Positions 62,418-64,000 of a stretch of 64,000 nt of DNA are shown here, in pieces. The notes under the pieces were generated by a model. It was not told the DNA's origin and ran no database searches. It was given only the letters and a program-made list of their open reading frames with translations. Source of the stretch: Chersky-840 sp963764205 (GTDB lineage: Bacteria; Actinomycetota; Acidimicrobiia; Acidimicrobiales; UBA8190); contig CAVXRN010000004.1 of NCBI GenBank assembly GCA_963764205.1, forward strand, positions 186,001 through 250,000, in the 5' to 3' direction. The number at the start of each line of letters is the position of its first letter. Positions within the stretch are counted from its first letter, which is position 1. The position numbers and the translations under genes are program-made.

Positions 62418-63849
62418 AGGTCCTGACCCCAAGGTCCTCTTGGACCAGATCCGCCGAGAGGTGGGTCCCGACGCCAAGATCAACGGTGCCGAGAGGATCC
62501 GCGTCGGTGGTGTGATGGGGTTCTTCGCCAAGGAGAGCTACCGGGTGGTGGTCGAGACCAACGGGGGCGCCGGCGCGCTCCAACCCATCGCCACCGCCAG
62601 CCGTCAACCCGCCCACGCCCGCCCCAAGGGGCGGGGTCGCAAGCGCGCCACTGCAGGGCCGGCCGCCGCGACGACGCACACGCTCGGGCCTCGCCCGTCG
62701 GAGCCCACGGTGCGCGTGCAGGCGGTGCCCATCGTCGGCGCCGACATGTTCACCAACCTGGCCGACGCCACCTCCGACGTGAACGACATCGCGGAGGTGC
62801 ACGAGAAGGCTGTCGTCGAGCCGCGCACCGTCACTGCGGTCCAACGTCCCGGACCGGGCGAGACCTCTGACTCCTTCGACACCGTGCTGTGCCGAATCGC
62901 CTCCACCCTCGACGCGCCCTCGGAGGGGGAGCTCGCCACCGCCGCCTCGGGCGCCGTGGACGTTTCCGTCCCGTCGGACCAGACCGTCGCGCCCGGTGCC
63001 ATGGACGGCGGTGTCATCGACGATGGAGCCACGGACGGCGGTGCGGTCGACGGCGGGACCACCTACATCGGAGCGGTCGACGGCGGGACCACCTACACCC
63101 GTGAAACGGCGGCGAGAACGATCACCTCGAGGAGCATCGCGTCGGAGGCCGCCACGTTCCTGGCCGGCACCACAAGTGAGTCCACCCCATCGACGGGGGC
63201 GGCGTTGCGCCGCGCCGGGCTGGATGACGACGTCGCGGGCATAGTCGCTGACGGCGTGGCCCACGGCGGGGACCTCGAATCGCTCCTCCTCGAGGCCTTC
63301 GGGCGCCTGCCGAGTGCCCCGTCGCTGCCCCGCCGGCCCGGGAGCCTGCTCGTGGTGGTCGGCGACGTGTCGAGCGCCCGGGAGCTGGCCCACACGATCG
63401 CGGGTGAGATCGGGGCGGACTCAGGAGGCGTGCCGCTCGCCTCGCTCGACCCCGAGGCCGAGGCTCTCGTGGGTGACCGGCTCGTCGTCCGCTCGGCCGA
63501 GGACGCCGCCGAGCTCGCGCCGGGCTGGCGGCGCTCCCACGCCGCGGTCGTCGTCGTGGACGCGCCCCTGGCCGGAACGCAGGGGTCGTGGGCCGCGCAC
63601 CTCATCAGCGCCCTCCGTCCCACCGCGGTCTGGGCCACCGTCGATGCCACGTGCAAGGCCGAGGACATCCGCGCCTGGGCTGCAGGCCTCGGCGGCGTGG
63701 ACGCGGTGGCGCTCGAGAACCTCGACGCCACGGTGAGCCCGGCGGCCGTGCTCGGCACCGGCATTCCCGTCGTCCGGCTGGACGGCCGTCCCGCCAGCGC
63801 GGCCCGCTGGACCGCCACCATCGTCGACCGGGTCAACCGATGCGCGTGA
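62392..63849 (+). CDS. FlhF-like protein with a degenerate GTPase domain
   Basis: 485 residues directly after flhA, the usual flhF position. The N-terminus (SFEGPDPKVLLDQIRREVGPDAKINGAERIRVGGVMGFFAKESYRVVVE) matches the FlhF start. The central Pro/Ala linker includes a 30-bp DNA repeat. At the place of the SRP-type P-loop (expected GPTGVGKTT) it reads VVVGDVSSARELAHTIAG, with no GK[ST]; the later AVVVVDAPLAGT replaces the DTAGR motif. GTP binding is therefore unlikely. FlhF normally sets flagellar number and place. Confidence 0.75.
   Translation: MSPLQKSFEGPDPKVLLDQIRREVGPDAKINGAERIRVGGVMGFFAKESYRVVVETNGGAGALQPIATASRQPAHARPKGRGRKRATAGPAAATTHTLGPRPSEPTVRVQAVPIVGADMFTNLADATSDVNDIAEVHEKAVVEPRTVTAVQRPGPGETSDSFDTVLCRIASTLDAPSEGELATAASGAVDVSVPSDQTVAPGAMDGGVIDDGATDGGAVDGGTTYIGAVDGGTTYTRETAARTITSRSIASEAATFLAGTTSESTPSTGAALRRAGLDDDVAGIVADGVAHGGDLESLLLEAFGRLPSAPSLPRRPGSLLVVVGDVSSARELAHTIAGEIGADSGGVPLASLDPEAEALVGDRLVVRSAEDAAELAPGWRRSHAAVVVVDAPLAGTQGSWAAHLISALRPTAVWATVDATCKAEDIRAWAAGLGGVDAVALENLDATVSPAAVLGTGIPVVRLDGRPASAARWTATIVDRVNRCA
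63043..63096. repeat. 30-bp tandem repeat in the FlhF-like linker
   Basis: GCGGTCGACGGCGGGACCAC plus CTAC occurs at 63043-63066 and again at 63073-63096, period 30 bp, encoding AVDGGTTYIG and AVDGGTTYTR; similar DGG units precede it. In-frame. Confidence 0.85.
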
Positions 63850-64000
63850 GGCGACCCGAGCTCGTCCTGGCCGGGGCCGTGGCCATCTGTCTCCCCATGG
63901 TCCCCGGCGTGCTCAACGGGAACGTCACCACCATCACCGCCGCCACGCGGTTCCTCATCGCCATCGTCATCTGCTGGGTCGGCGGGGGGCTGCTCACGTC
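63840..64000 (+). CDS. membrane protein, partial at window edge
   Basis: Begins with ATG 63840, 10 bp overlapping the FlhF-like stop. 53 residues visible: MRVRRPELVLAGAVAICLPMV, then a second helix (FLIAIVICWVGGGLL). Probably continues the flhA operon. Family not determinable. Confidence 0.6.
   Translation, partial: MRVRRPELVLAGAVAICLPMVPGVLNGNVTTITAATRFLIAIVICWVGGGLLT

Noticed and set aside
1..64000. CRISPR arrays, insertion sequences, rRNA
   Set aside because: No regularly spaced repeats, transposase motifs or rRNA sequence were seen; the only repeats are the short tandem ones listed.

Overview
This is a high-G+C, mostly gene-dense stretch of a bacterial chromosome. The combination of an OmpR/PhoB-type regulator pair, a DrrA-type ABC exporter, a TreT-type trehalose synthase, a pyruvate:ferredoxin oxidoreductase and a complete lateral-rod-free flagellum with many GTG starts suggests a motile actinobacterium, plausibly of the Acidimicrobiia. 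That placement is inferred from gene content and was not tested by a phylogeny.

Left third (1-24.5 kb): a partial ECF sigma factor gene is followed by a secreted phosphoesterase and a compact redox operon at 2209-6256 (small membrane protein, ApbE flavin transferase, ferric-reductase-like heme b membrane protein, NuoF-like flavoprotein, ferredoxin). Next come a secreted phosphodiester-glycosidase-like protein, a two-component system and tRNA-Thr(CGT), beside which lies a decayed integrase. A central-carbon block follows: trehalose synthase, enolase, a pyruvate:ferredoxin oxidoreductase operon with a GltD-like NAD(P)H/ferredoxin subunit, GAPDH, and on the other strand PGK followed by an ABC exporter. 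The block therefore holds three enzymes of lower glycolysis and the enzyme that decarboxylates its product.

Middle (25-52.5 kb): a flagellar island. csrA and fliW converge. A minus-strand group runs flbD-motA-motB-fliL-flgN-flgK-flgL-fliW, with flagellin (fliC) just upstream behind a strong hairpin. fliD-fliS-fliT-like diverge from fliC across a promoter region that contains a 25-bp triple repeat. A second minus-strand group starts at flgB and runs through fliE, fliF-fliJ, a dual muramidase/peptidase gene, fliK, flgD and flgE. After a hairpin-containing gap it continues as fliM-fliN-fliO-fliP-fliQ-fliR-flhB. Most junctions are 1-17 bp overlaps, implying translational coupling.

Right end (52.9-64 kb): a very long multi-domain glycosyltransferase, a GT4 glycosyltransferase and UDP-galactopyranose mutase sit between the flgB operon and flhA. 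This suggests that surface or flagellin glycosylation, perhaps with galactofuranose, is tied to motility. flhA, an FlhF-like gene whose P-loop has decayed, and a partial membrane gene close the window.

Six genes (a histidine kinase, fliL, fliN, flgE, fliK and the large glycosyltransferase) are each interrupted by a one-base frameshift. Four of these fit a missing base in a G or C run, which looks more like base-calling error than gene decay. True remnants also occur: an integrase, an alcohol dehydrogenase with its middle deleted, and a VOC-fold gene.
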